A stretch of DNA of 64,000 nucleotides from Exilibacterium tricleocarpae. GTDB lineage: Bacteria > Pseudomonadota > Gammaproteobacteria > Pseudomonadales > Cellvibrionaceae. The stretch is from the NCBI RefSeq assembly GCF_007004655.1, contig NZ_ML660087.1, positions 382,987 to 446,986 of the forward strand. Reading direction: 5' to 3'. Positions 35,186 through 44,311 of this stretch are shown one piece after another. The number at the start of each line of letters is the position of its first letter. Positions within the stretch are counted from its first letter, which is position 1. The position numbers and the translations under genes are program-made. The notes below the pieces were generated by a model. It had not been told where the DNA came from. It did not search any database and saw only the letters and a program-made list of their open reading frames with translations.

Positions 35186-35839
35186 ATGCCTAAGTTGACT
35201 GATACCAGAGAGAAACTGTTGGAAACTGCTATTACGCTGATCTGGCAGAGTAGCTACAGCGACGTCGGCGTCGCTGAAATCTGCAAGCAAGCCGGAGTCA
35301 CCAAGGGCAGTTTCTACCACTACTTCGAAACCAAAGCCGACCTCTTTTATGCGGCCTGCCAGCACGATTGGGAAATTACCAAAAAAGAGCTGGATACCCT
35401 GTTTTCACCGTCCTACACCGCTTTAGAGCAGTTGGAGAACCTGATCAGCTTCATTATTGAAAAGGAGGAGCGCAACGCCGTGGAGTGTATGCCGGTGACG
35501 GGCTGTCCCATTTTTACCGCCGGTGCCCAGTGTGGTTGCGATGACCAGAAAGTGCGACAGGCGGCCCTGGAAATGTCTGAAAACGCGCTGACGTACAACA
35601 CCGCACTGATACGCAACCTCAAGGCCGAGGGGGTTTTGAACGGTGATCCGCAGCCGCGCCAGGTGGGGCGACTGCTGCACCAGTATATCGAGGGCCTGTT
35701 GGTGTTCGGCCGCGTCTACCGCAGTCTGGATATGGTCAAGGAGGACTTGCGCGAGGGGCTCTATCGGCTCGTCGATCTCAAGCAGGAATACCGCCAGGGC
35801 GGGGTGCAAGGCGATGGCGAGCCACTGTCGGCGGCTTAG
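35186..35839 (+). CDS. TetR/AcrR-family regulator of the second RND efflux operon
   Basis: The 217-residue product has a TetR helix-turn-helix (KLLETAITLIWQSSYSDVGVAEICKQAGVTKGSFYHYF) and a helical ligand domain. The ligand domain carries a Cys cluster region (MPVTGCPIFTAGAQCGC), which could respond to electrophiles, as in other TetR sensors; that is inference. Matching palindromes lie in front of this gene and of the adaptor/pump pair 600 bp downstream. The stop is followed by a 594-bp non-coding gap. Confidence 0.9.
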   Translation: MPKLTDTREKLLETAITLIWQSSYSDVGVAEICKQAGVTKGSFYHYFETKADLFYAACQHDWEITKKELDTLFSPSYTALEQLENLISFIIEKEERNAVECMPVTGCPIFTAGAQCGCDDQKVRQAALEMSENALTYNTALIRNLKAEGVLNGDPQPRQVGRLLHQYIEGLLVFGRVYRSLDMVKEDLREGLYRLVDLKQEYRQGGVQGDGEPLSAA

Positions 35840-36046
35840 GAGCCGCTTGCCTCCGTTATTGGTGACGATTGCCGCTCTCCTGTGCAGTGGTATTTTTCGG
35901 ACGCACTGAGCTAATTCACAGTGCTAAAAAAGGGATCGAGCAGCTTCTACTCCAAGTCAAGACACTGCTCTTCGGCAGGGGGGGGGAACCGGTGGCCAGA
36001 ACCCGCTCCGGCTTGTGTGCCGCAATACGCCCTTGCGCCAGTTTAA

Positions 36047-36168
36047 ACAGTCCTGAACTGGCCCTGATTAAACAGTCCTGAACTGGCCCTGATTAGACAG
36101 TCCTGAACTGGCCCTGATTAAACAGTCCTGAACTGGCCCTGATTAGACAGTCCTGAACTGGCCCTTAG
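36047..36168. repeat. Five tandem copies of a 25-bp repeat
   Basis: Units beginning ACAGTCCTGAACTGG start at 36047, 36072, 36097, 36122 and 36147. They are nearly identical, except that A and G alternate in the linker (GATTAAAC versus GATTAGAC); the last unit is cut short. The array lies in the gap between TetR and the efflux genes. No coding frame or transposase is linked. It could be a replication-slippage array or a binding-site cluster. Confidence 0.9.
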
Positions 36169-36314
36169 AAACATACTGATCGGAATATAACCGCCGGTGC
36201 TGTTTCAAGCGCCATCGACAGCCCGTCTCCTGCGGCTTTTCTGTCGATTTTTTTTCGCTAGCAAAATCAAACTGTTACAAACATTACTTTGATTTGTGAG
36301 AAAACCGGTTGACA

Positions 36315-36366
36315 CATACCAACCGGTATGAATATCATTGCAGCCATTCCCGTACCAACCGGTATG
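36315..36366. promoter_or_regulatory. TetR operators, sites 2 and 3, before the RND efflux pair
   Basis: CATACCAACCGGTATG (36315-36330) and CGTACCAACCGGTATG (36351-36366) share arms and the AACC spacer with the site before the TetR gene. Their centres are 36 bp apart. They lie 70-120 bases before the adaptor ATG, where the promoter is expected, so repression of the pump genes is likely. Confidence 0.7.
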
Positions 36367-36433
36367 TATCCAGTGTTGGTCCAACCCCTGTTTAATTTCA
36401 GTCCAAATCAGAATCTGTCGGGAGAATAAGGTC

Positions 36434-37636
36434 ATGAAATCTGTCAGCCGAGTGTTCAAAACCCGTACCGCCGTGGCGGCGATCGCCACGCTAACCACAC
36501 TGGTTGCCGGTATCGGCGCCGTTCGTTACGCACCCGAGGTTGCCGCTGCCGAGCAGGTGCCGGCGGCGGCGGCCCTGCCGGCGGTGGATGTGGTCACCCT
36601 CGAGTCCCGCCCACTGCGCCTGTGGAGTCAATTCTCCGGGCACCTGACCGCCGTCGACCAGGTGGATGTGCGCCCCCGGGTAAGTGGCACCATTCACCGG
36701 GTGCTGTTTGCCGAAGGGCAGGTGGTGGCGGCGGGTGATCCGCTCTACATCATCGATCCGCGGCCGTTTGAGGCCGCTGTGGCCAGTGCCGAGGCCGCCC
36801 TGACATCCGCCGAATCCCGCACCCGCCTGGCCAAGCTGGAGTGGCGGCGGGCCGAGGGGCTGATCGCAAAGCAATTGATCTCCCAGAGCATCTACGACAC
36901 CCGCCTCAACGACTACCGGGTAGCGGCGGCCAGTATCGACGCCGCCCGGGCCGCCCTGCAGCAGGCGCAGTTGGACCTCGAATACGCCCATATCACAGCG
37001 CCGGTGGCCGGGCGCATCAGTCGCGCGGAAATAACCGCCGGCAATGTCGTTGAGGCGGGGGCCAATGCGCCGGTGCTGACCACCATCATCGCCAATGATC
37101 GCCTCTACGCCGAGTTCGACGTCGATGAGCAGACTTATATCAAGGTCGTGCGCGCCGGCGCCTTGGCCGGCACCGGTCCGGCGGCTGCCATGCCGGTGGA
37201 ACTGACGCTCGCCGGGGACACCAGTGTGGTGTACCAAGGGCAAATTCACGCCTTTGACAATCGCCTCGACACCCAGTCCGGCACCATCCGCGCCCGGGCC
37301 ATTTTTGAAAACAGCGACGGCGCTCTGGTGCCCGGTATGTATGCCAATGTGCGCCTCGGCTCCGCCGAAAAAAATGACACCCTGCTGGTTAGCGAGCGCG
37401 CTATCGGCACGGATCAGGACCGCAAGTTTGTCTACACCGTCGATGCCGCCGGCCGGGTGTCCTATCGCGAGGTCACACTCGGTCGCACCCTCGGCGGCCA
37501 GCGGGTCGTGCTGTCGGGCCTGGCGCCGGGCGAGCGGGTTATCGTCAACGGCCTGCACCGGGTGCGCCCCGATATGCAGGTAGCGCCGGTGGATATCAGC
37601 ACGGCGGCGCAAGACGGTCTGGTGGCCACTCGCTGA
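36434..37636 (+). CDS. RND efflux periplasmic adaptor, AcrA-like
   Basis: The 400-residue product has an N-terminal membrane/signal segment, the lipoyl half RVSGTIHRVLFAEGQVVAAGDPLY, and a short alpha-hairpin with LIAKQLISQSIYDTRL. The second lipoyl half (ITAPVAGRISRAEITAGNVVEAG) and the beta-barrel domain follow. It is close to the AcrA/MexA pattern that partners HAE1 pumps. The ATG 36434 start follows GGAG and AAGG motifs and is ~70 bp after operator site 3. The pump gene follows after 221 bp. Confidence 0.93.
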   Translation: MKSVSRVFKTRTAVAAIATLTTLVAGIGAVRYAPEVAAAEQVPAAAALPAVDVVTLESRPLRLWSQFSGHLTAVDQVDVRPRVSGTIHRVLFAEGQVVAAGDPLYIIDPRPFEAAVASAEAALTSAESRTRLAKLEWRRAEGLIAKQLISQSIYDTRLNDYRVAAASIDAARAALQQAQLDLEYAHITAPVAGRISRAEITAGNVVEAGANAPVLTTIIANDRLYAEFDVDEQTYIKVVRAGALAGTGPAAAMPVELTLAGDTSVVYQGQIHAFDNRLDTQSGTIRARAIFENSDGALVPGMYANVRLGSAEKNDTLLVSERAIGTDQDRKFVYTVDAAGRVSYREVTLGRTLGGQRVVLSGLAPGERVIVNGLHRVRPDMQVAPVDISTAAQDGLVATR

Positions 37637-37857
37637 GGTGCCGCCCCGACTTTGATCTGCGCCTAATGGCGCCTGAAGCGAGCGCCATTCTGATCTGAGC
37701 CTACTCGCGGTTACAAACCTCGGCCTGGTTTGGAGCCGGCAGCACAGGTGGGAGTAGTGCCGAAAGTAACGACAGTGATGGCAGTAGTAGTGCCAGTAAC
37801 GATAACGCCGGCAACAAAACCGATTCCGACAACGACAGTATCAAGAGAGCAACAACC

Positions 37858-40800
37858 ATGAATATTTCTAAAGCGTTTATCGATCGACCGATTCTCGCGG
37901 GCGTGCTGTCGGTCGGTATTTTCCTGGCCGGTCTTATTTCCATGTTCCAACTGCCGATTTCCGAATACCCGGAAGTGGTGCCGCCGACGGTGGTCGTCAA
38001 TGCGTCGTTTCCCGGTGCCAACCCCGAGGTGGTGGCCGAAACGGTCGCCACGCCGTTGGAAGAAGAAATAAACGGGGTGGAGAACATGCTTTATATGTAC
38101 TCCCAGTCGACCGCCGACGGCCTGGTAACGCTCACCGTCACCTTTGAAATCGGCACCGATCCGGACCTGGCGCAACAACTGGTACAAAACCGGGTGTCAC
38201 AGGCGCTGCCCCGGCTGCCCGCCGTGACCCGGCAACTGGGTGTTACAACGGTTAAGAGTTCGCCGGACCTGACAATGGTGGTGCACCTTACCTCGCCCAA
38301 CGATCGCTACGATACCTTGTATCTGCGCAACTATGCCGTGTTGAACGTAAAAGACGAACTGGCGCGTATCGAGGGTGTGGGTCAGGTGCGCCTGTTCGGC
38401 GCCGGCAACTACGCCATGCGCCTGTGGTTGAACCCGGAAAAAATTGCCGAGCGCGGCCTCAGTGCCGGTGAAGTCGTCGCCGCGGTGCGCGAGCAAAACG
38501 TGCAGGTTGCCGCCGGCGTGATAGGGGGTGCACCCTATGACGATGCCATTGAATTTCAACTACCGGTGAACGCCAAAGGCCGGCTGGAGACGCCGGAGGA
38601 GTTTGAAGACATCATCATTCGCGCCGACCGCGACGGCAAGATCACCCGCCTGCGCGATGTGGCACGCGTGGAACTGGGCGCTTCGGAGTATGCGCTGCGT
38701 TCCCTGTTGGACAACAAGCGCGCCGTCGCGCTGCCCATATTCCAGTCGCCGGGCGCCAATGCGATAGAGATTTCCAATAACGTGCGCGCCAGGATGGAGC
38801 AGTTGCGGGAGAACTTTCCCGAAGGTGTCGAGTACAGTGTGGTCTACGATCCCACGGTGTTTGTCAGGGGCTCTATCAAAGCCGTAGTCAAGACGTTGTT
38901 GGAAGCGGTGGGCCTGGTGGTGCTGGTGGTGATTGTGTTCCTGCAGACCTGGCGTGCCTCCATTATCCCGCTGCTGGCGGTGCCGGTTTCTATTGTGGGC
39001 ACCTTTGCCCTGATGCATCTGTTTGGTTTCTCCATCAATGCGCTGTCACTGTTCGGTCTGGTGCTGTCGATTGGTATTGTCGTCGACGACGCCATCGTGG
39101 TGGTTGAAAACGTCGAGCGCAATATCGAAGAGGGTCTGCGCCCCCGAGAGGCCACCTATAAAGCGATGCAAGAGGTGAGCGGTCCGATTATCGCCATCTC
39201 GCTGACACTGGTGGCGGTGTTTGTTCCCATCGCATTTATCAGCGGTCTTACCGGACAGTTCTATAAACAGTTTGCCCTGACTATCGCCATCTCCACGATT
39301 ATTTCCGCGTTTAATTCGTTGACCTTGAGTCCGGCATTGTCGGCCCTGTTGCTGCGCAGCCACACCGACAAGCAGGACGCCCTGACCCGGGGTATGAACA
39401 AAGTCTTCGGTGGTTTTTTTAACGGCTTCAACCGTTTTTTCAAACGCAGCTCCGTGGGTTACTCCAAAGGTGTTGGCGGTATCCTGGGTCACAAGTCCGC
39501 CGCGCTGGCGGTTTACGGTTTGTTGCTGGGGTTGACCTATTTTGGTTTCCAGCAGGTACCGCAGGGCTTCGTGCCGGTACAGGACAAGCAATACCTGGTC
39601 AGTTTTGCCCAGTTGCCGGACGGCGCGACGCTGGAGCGCACCGAGGCGGTGATGCGGGAAATGTCCGACATTGCCCTCAATGAACCGGGAGTGACCGGGG
39701 CGGTGGCGTTTCCCGGTCTGTCGATCAACGGTTTCACCAACAGTTCCAGCGCCGGCATCGTGTTTGTGACCCTCGATGATTTTGACAATCGCACCGACGA
39801 CTCCCTGTCGGGCGTAGCCATTTCCCAGCGCTTGCAGGAGAAATTCGGCGCTGTCGATGAAGCATTTATCGCGATTTTCCCGCCGCCGCCGGTACAGGGG
39901 CTGGGGACCATTGGCGGCTTCAAACTGCAAATCCAGGATCGCACCGACCGCGGCGATGAAGCGCTCAACGCCGCGCTCGGCGAGGTGTTACAAAAAGCTT
40001 ACGCGGCGCCGGAACTGGCGGGTGTGTTTTCCAGTTACAAAATCAACGTGCCGCAGTTGTACGCCGATCTCGATCGCACCAAGGCCAAACAGCTGGGGCT
40101 CAATATCAATGAGGTTTTCGAGGCGATGCAGATTTACCTGGGCTCGCTCTACATCAACGATTTCAACCAGTTCGGGCGCACGTATCGGGTGGTGGCCCAG
40201 GCGGATAAACCCTTCCGTTCCACGCCCGAGGATATTCTCAAGTTGAAGGTGCGCAACGACCGCGGCGATATGGTGCCGCTCGGCGCGGTGTTGACCGTCA
40301 GCGAAAGCTTCGGGCCGGAGAGCGCCGGGCGCTACAACGCCTTCCGCGCCGCCGATATCAACGGCAATGCGGCACCGGGTTACTCCAGTGGCCAAGCGCA
40401 GGTGGCCATCGCCGCTATTGTCGAGGAGACACTGCCCAAGGGTATGGACTTCGAGTGGACCGAATTGACTTACCAGCAGATACTGGCCGGCAATACCGCG
40501 GTGTTGGTTTTTCCGCTGGTGGTACTGTTGGTGTTTTTGGTGCTGGCCGCTCAGTATGAAAGCCTGACCCTGCCGCTGGCGGTGATTTTAATTGTGCCCA
40601 TGAGTCTGCTGTCGGCCATTGCCGGTGTCTGGCTGAGCGGCGGCGACAACAATATTTTTACCCAGATCAGTCTGTTTGTGCTGGTGGGGCTGGCGACCAA
40701 AAACGCGATTCTTATTGTTGAATTCGCCCGCGAACTGGAGACCCGGGGACGCGATATCGTAACCGCCGCCATCGAGGCTAGCCGGCTGCGCCTGCGCCCG

Positions 40801-41031
40801 ATTCTGATGACATCTTTTGCCTTTATCATGGGTGTGCTGCCGATGGCGCTGTCCACCGGTGCCGGCGCCGAGATGCGCAATGCCATGGGCATCGCGGTGT
40901 TTTCGGGCATGCTGGGCGTCACTTTCTTCGGTTTGTTTTTGACGCCGTTGTTTTACGTGCTGCTGCGCAAGCTTGAGACGCGCAAGACGTCCACCCCGGC
41001 TGCACAGGAAAGTACGCGACTGGCCGCGTAG
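37858..41031 (+). CDS. RND multidrug efflux pump, AcrB/HAE1 family
   Basis: The 1057-residue product starts MNISKAFIDRPILAGVLS and has the AcrB layout: 12 helices, two large periplasmic loops, proton-relay Asp pair in LVLSIGIVVDDAIVVVEN, and GLATKNAILIVEFARE in helix 10. GFVPVQDKQYLVSFAQLP opens the second loop. It exports amphiphilic drugs or toxic metabolites with the adaptor upstream and an outer-membrane channel encoded elsewhere. The upstream DNA is in frame and Ser/Asn/Asp-rich but has no start codon, so ATG 37858 is the start. AGAGAG is a modest ribosome binding site. Confidence 0.95.
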   Translation: MNISKAFIDRPILAGVLSVGIFLAGLISMFQLPISEYPEVVPPTVVVNASFPGANPEVVAETVATPLEEEINGVENMLYMYSQSTADGLVTLTVTFEIGTDPDLAQQLVQNRVSQALPRLPAVTRQLGVTTVKSSPDLTMVVHLTSPNDRYDTLYLRNYAVLNVKDELARIEGVGQVRLFGAGNYAMRLWLNPEKIAERGLSAGEVVAAVREQNVQVAAGVIGGAPYDDAIEFQLPVNAKGRLETPEEFEDIIIRADRDGKITRLRDVARVELGASEYALRSLLDNKRAVALPIFQSPGANAIEISNNVRARMEQLRENFPEGVEYSVVYDPTVFVRGSIKAVVKTLLEAVGLVVLVVIVFLQTWRASIIPLLAVPVSIVGTFALMHLFGFSINALSLFGLVLSIGIVVDDAIVVVENVERNIEEGLRPREATYKAMQEVSGPIIAISLTLVAVFVPIAFISGLTGQFYKQFALTIAISTIISAFNSLTLSPALSALLLRSHTDKQDALTRGMNKVFGGFFNGFNRFFKRSSVGYSKGVGGILGHKSAALAVYGLLLGLTYFGFQQVPQGFVPVQDKQYLVSFAQLPDGATLERTEAVMREMSDIALNEPGVTGAVAFPGLSINGFTNSSSAGIVFVTLDDFDNRTDDSLSGVAISQRLQEKFGAVDEAFIAIFPPPPVQGLGTIGGFKLQIQDRTDRGDEALNAALGEVLQKAYAAPELAGVFSSYKINVPQLYADLDRTKAKQLGLNINEVFEAMQIYLGSLYINDFNQFGRTYRVVAQADKPFRSTPEDILKLKVRNDRGDMVPLGAVLTVSESFGPESAGRYNAFRAADINGNAAPGYSSGQAQVAIAAIVEETLPKGMDFEWTELTYQQILAGNTAVLVFPLVVLLVFLVLAAQYESLTLPLAVILIVPMSLLSAIAGVWLSGGDNNIFTQISLFVLVGLATKNAILIVEFARELETRGRDIVTAAIEASRLRLRPILMTSFAFIMGVLPMALSTGAGAEMRNAMGIAVFSGMLGVTFFGLFLTPLFYVLLRKLETRKTSTPAAQESTRLAA

Positions 41032-41500
41032 ATTTAACACTGACGCTACGCGGCCCGGTGCTGTTGATACTGACAGACCGGTGGTTTGTTTGGCCGCTGT
41101 CAAAGGCAAGACCGGCCGCCCCCATGCAACCGCGCCGGCGGTATTCCCAGTGCCAGGCTTGGCGCGGTTTCTCACCGTACGCCGCTTTGGCAGCGGTATC
41201 GATAATTTTCCGGCTGTGTTTGACGCCGGGCGCGGGCTCGGGATCGTCCCGCGTAAAAGCGTAGCAGCTTTTGGTGAATCATCTGGATGAAGTTTATGGT
41301 GCGCCAGCGGTGGTTGTCAGGAAAAGGACCAACGCCTGAGCAAAGAAAACTTTCGCGCCGTATTTTTTCCGCGTTGTAAAAAGCAATGAACTTTTTCCGG
41401 CGCAGTGCCGTATACGTACGCGTTGGTGAAACACCAACTCATTGACGTTGTATTTTGTTGCTTTTTATGACACCGACCATCCCGATGGAGGGAAAAAATA
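41032..41500. other. Gap upstream of the fasciclin gene
   Basis: No gene is supported in these 469 bases. A 7-bp inverted repeat GTTGGTG-AAA-CACCAAC occupies 41422-41438, about 65 bases before the fasciclin start, and could be an operator or hairpin. Confidence 0.4.
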
Positions 41501-42088
41501 ATGAAGAGTTTGTATAGGGTATTAGCAGCCAGGCAGCGCGTCCTGGCCGGCGCTGTGACCGTTTTACTGATGTTGATGATGTCCACCTCGGCGCACGCCT
41601 GGCGCTACTACACCAAGTTGTCGGACGTGCTCGACAGCAACGGCTTCGGCACCTTGAAGTTTGCTTTGGACACGACCAATTTAACCTCGGTGCTGGACGA
41701 AAACCGGGTGACCTTGTTTGCGCCCACCGACGATGTTTTCGAGGCGACAGCGGCGGCGTTAGGGTGTTCGGATGCCCTGGATTTGGCCACCCGGTTGATC
41801 AACCTGCAGGTGGGTGATACCGATGCGCTGACCGCCATTCTTACTTATCACGCCACGCTGTATACCGTGAGGGGTAAATCCCGCCTGCTGCGGGCCGGCT
41901 CGCTGCACACTGTCAATGGCGGCAGCATCCAGACCGGTGTCAATCAGGGTGGCCTGTTCGTCCAGGGCGATGCCAATGCCACGGCCTCGCAGATTACGGT
42001 CGACGGTATTTCCGGCTACCGCTGGGTGGTTTATCCGATTAACCAGATATTGTTGCCGATTGCGCCGCCTGCTGATCTTTGTAGCTGA
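41501..42088 (+). CDS. Fasciclin (FAS1) domain secreted protein
   Basis: The 195-residue product has a signal peptide (VLAGAVTVLLMLMMSTSAHA) followed by one FAS1 domain. The domain includes KFALDTTNLTSVLDENRVTLFAPTDDVFEA (H1 region), AILTYHATLYTV and a terminal box SGYRWVVYPINQILLP. FAS1 domains mediate adhesion and protein interactions at the cell surface. Two Cys (GCSDALD and the C-terminal LCS) could form a disulfide. ATG 41501 is preceded by ATGGAGGGA. It stands alone. Confidence 0.9.
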   Translation: MKSLYRVLAARQRVLAGAVTVLLMLMMSTSAHAWRYYTKLSDVLDSNGFGTLKFALDTTNLTSVLDENRVTLFAPTDDVFEATAAALGCSDALDLATRLINLQVGDTDALTAILTYHATLYTVRGKSRLLRAGSLHTVNGGSIQTGVNQGGLFVQGDANATASQITVDGISGYRWVVYPINQILLPIAPPADLCS

Positions 42089-42119
42089 GGATAAGAGGGC
42101 AGGTTATCGGCACCAACAG

Positions 42120-42600
42120 CGCTGGCACGGTGTGGGGACGTAACTTTAGTTGCGTCCCCTTAGCATGGTGCCACTCCCCTTTTTAGAGGCACCGCTCCCG
42201 GCGGCACGGTGCGGGGACGTAACTTCAGTTGCGTCCCCTTAGAATGGTGCCACTTCACTTTTTTATGGCACCAACTGCGGTGGCACGGTGCGGGGACGTA
42301 ACTTTAGTTGCGTCCCCTTAGAATGGTGCCTCCTCACTTCTTTATGGCACCAACTGCGGTGGCACGGTGCGGGGACGTAACTTCAGTTGCGTCCCCTTAG
42401 AATGGTGCCACCTCACTTCTTTATGGCACCAACTGCGGTGGCAAGGTGCGGGGACGTAACTTCAGTTGCGTCCCCTTAGAATGGTGCCACTTCACTCCTT
42501 CATGGCACCAACTGCGGTGGCACGGTGCGGGGACGTAACTTCAGTTGCGTCCCCATAGAATGGTGCCACTCCACTTCTTTATAGCACCACTTGCCACCGG
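42120..42600. repeat. Six-copy 79-bp palindromic tandem array
   Basis: The core GGGGACGTAACT...AGTTGCGTCCCC starts at 42134, 42213, 42292, 42371, 42450 and 42529, a constant 79-bp period. Each unit carries an inner 12-bp inverted repeat and an outer pairing between GGCACGGTGC-type and GGTGCC-type sequence. Units differ by a few substitutions. No coding frame is credible. A single related palindrome occurs at 62012-62057. Confidence 0.95.
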
Positions 42601-42646
42601 AAAAGGGGGCTTCGTTGACCGGGAGTGGTTCCCTTCGAGGAGGACA

Positions 42647-42730
42647 GAGTGCCTGAATTTAGACCAGAAAAAGCCTGGTCAAAATTCAGGCACTCAGTCC
42701 CCGCACCGTGCCGCCGGGAGAGGCGCCCCC
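42647..42730. repeat. Long hairpin and truncated palindrome unit closing the 79-bp array
   Basis: GAGTGCCTGAATTT-AGACCAG (42647-42667) pairs with CCTGGTC-AAAATTCAGGCACTC (42674-42695), a stem of about 20 bp. It is followed by AGTCCCCGCACCGTGCCGCC (42695-42714), the 3' half of the same palindrome family seen at 62012. This looks like a repeat unit interrupted by or rearranged with a second stem-loop. Confidence 0.7.
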
Positions 42731-42875
42731 CTAACGGGGAGCAGTTCCCTGTACCATGCACCGGATTTTAGTCTGCAGACCCACATCTCCTCCAACCGCT
42801 TATTGACACTCTTTACAACAACTCTCCAAAAGCTGTTAGACTGTGATCCCCGATATCTGACAGCGGATGGTGATT

Positions 42876-44168
42876 ATGGAAAAAGTACATACGGAGGCCG
42901 AGCCTGCCCGTACAAAGGAAGTTTCTAAAAATTATCGCATCTACGTTCTCGCTATTCTCACACTGGTTTATACCTTCAACTTTATCGACCGCCAGATCCT
43001 GGTCATTCTGCAGGAATCGGTAAAAGCCGAATTACAGCTCTCCGACGCCCAACTCGGGTTGCTCACCGGGCTCGCCTTCGCCGTTTTCTATGTCAGTCTG
43101 GGCATTCCTATCGCACGCTGGGCCGACCGCGGCAACCGCCGCGATATTATCGCTCTGGCGATTACCGTCTGGAGCGGCATGACGGTGCTGTGCGGGATGG
43201 CCCAGAATTATCTCCAACTGCTGTTGTACCGCATCGGCGTCGGGGTCGGCGAAGCCGGTTGCAGTCCGCCCGCCCACTCGATGATATCCGACTATTTTCC
43301 ACCGCAGCAGCGCGCCACAGCCATGTCCGTATACTCCATGGGGGTCTATATCGGGATTTTGGCGGGTTTTCTCATCGGGGGCTGGGTCAACCAGATGTTC
43401 GGTTGGCGCATGGCCTTTTTTCTGGTGGGGGCGCCGGGTCTGCTGGTGGCGCTGGTGTTGCGCCTGACCGTGCGGGAACCGGTGCGCGGTATGTACGATG
43501 GCGGCACCGAAGCCGCGCCACCGAGTTTTCGTGCGACCATGGCGGCGCTGTGGCAGTTGCGCTCGTTTCGCTATTTTTCCCTGGGTACCGCCCTGGCGGC
43601 GTTTACCAGTTACGGCATCGGCAATTTTATGCCGTCTTTTTTAATCCGCTTTCACGGCTTTGACAGCTTGCAGACCGGTGCCAGCCTGGCGCTGGCCTCC
43701 GGTATCGGCGGCGGTCTGGGCACTATCTGCGGGGGCATAATAGCGGATCGCAAGGGTGCCGCCGATAAGCGCTGGTACCTGTGGGTGTCGGTCATAACAC
43801 AGATAATGAATGTGCCGCTGATACTGGCCGGGTTGTTTGCCGGCGGGGCAACGGCAGCGCTCGTCTTTATCTTTTGCGCCACCTTTACCGGCGCCTGTTA
43901 CCTGGGGCCGACACTGGCAATTACCCACACCCTGGTCAAGCCCCGCATGCGCGCCATGGCCTCGGCGGTGTTGTTTCTGATTCTGAATTTGATCGGACTG
44001 GGTTTCGGACCCTTGACCGTCGGCTTGCTGAGTGATTTTCTGGTGGCGACCCACGGGGCTGAATCACTGCGTTACTCGATGGCGATCGTTGCCTTGATGG
44101 CCCTGGTTGCGGCGCTGTGCTTTTTTATGGGTGCGCGCAGACTGCCCGGCGATCTGGCGCGGTCCTGA
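42876..44168 (+). CDS. MFS transporter, spinster-like family
   Basis: The ~430-residue product has 12 predicted helices. The major-facilitator loop motif is GIPIARWADRGNRRDIIA, and helix 1 reads YVLAILTLVYTFNFIDRQILVIL. RIGVGVGEAGCSPPAHSMISDYFPP is typical of the spinster-type proteobacterial branch. The central loop falls near residue 200. The start is either ATG 42867 or ATG 42876; the latter has GGATGGTG before it. The substrate is unknown; members often move organic acids or lipids. Confidence 0.9.
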   Translation: MEKVHTEAEPARTKEVSKNYRIYVLAILTLVYTFNFIDRQILVILQESVKAELQLSDAQLGLLTGLAFAVFYVSLGIPIARWADRGNRRDIIALAITVWSGMTVLCGMAQNYLQLLLYRIGVGVGEAGCSPPAHSMISDYFPPQQRATAMSVYSMGVYIGILAGFLIGGWVNQMFGWRMAFFLVGAPGLLVALVLRLTVREPVRGMYDGGTEAAPPSFRATMAALWQLRSFRYFSLGTALAAFTSYGIGNFMPSFLIRFHGFDSLQTGASLALASGIGGGLGTICGGIIADRKGAADKRWYLWVSVITQIMNVPLILAGLFAGGATAALVFIFCATFTGACYLGPTLAITHTLVKPRMRAMASAVLFLILNLIGLGFGPLTVGLLSDFLVATHGAESLRYSMAIVALMALVAALCFFMGARRLPGDLARS

Positions 44169-44311
44169 ATTTGATCCGGCTAAGTATTTGGCCATTTACA
44201 GTCCCGTGCTTATACCCATGCAGCGCTCAAGGTTTAACCGGGGTTTTTCTGCACCCGTGCAGATTGTGCTATAGTAAGCGGCCATTTAGGAGTGCGTGAG
44301 CTGTAGTCAGT

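Noticed and set aside
36047-36168. CRISPR array
   Set aside because: The units are contiguous 25-bp direct repeats with no unique spacers, and no cas genes are present.
42545-42928. A 127-codon frame running through the repeat array into the MFS start
   Set aside because: It consists mainly of repeat DNA and stem-loop sequence and lacks a ribosome binding site.
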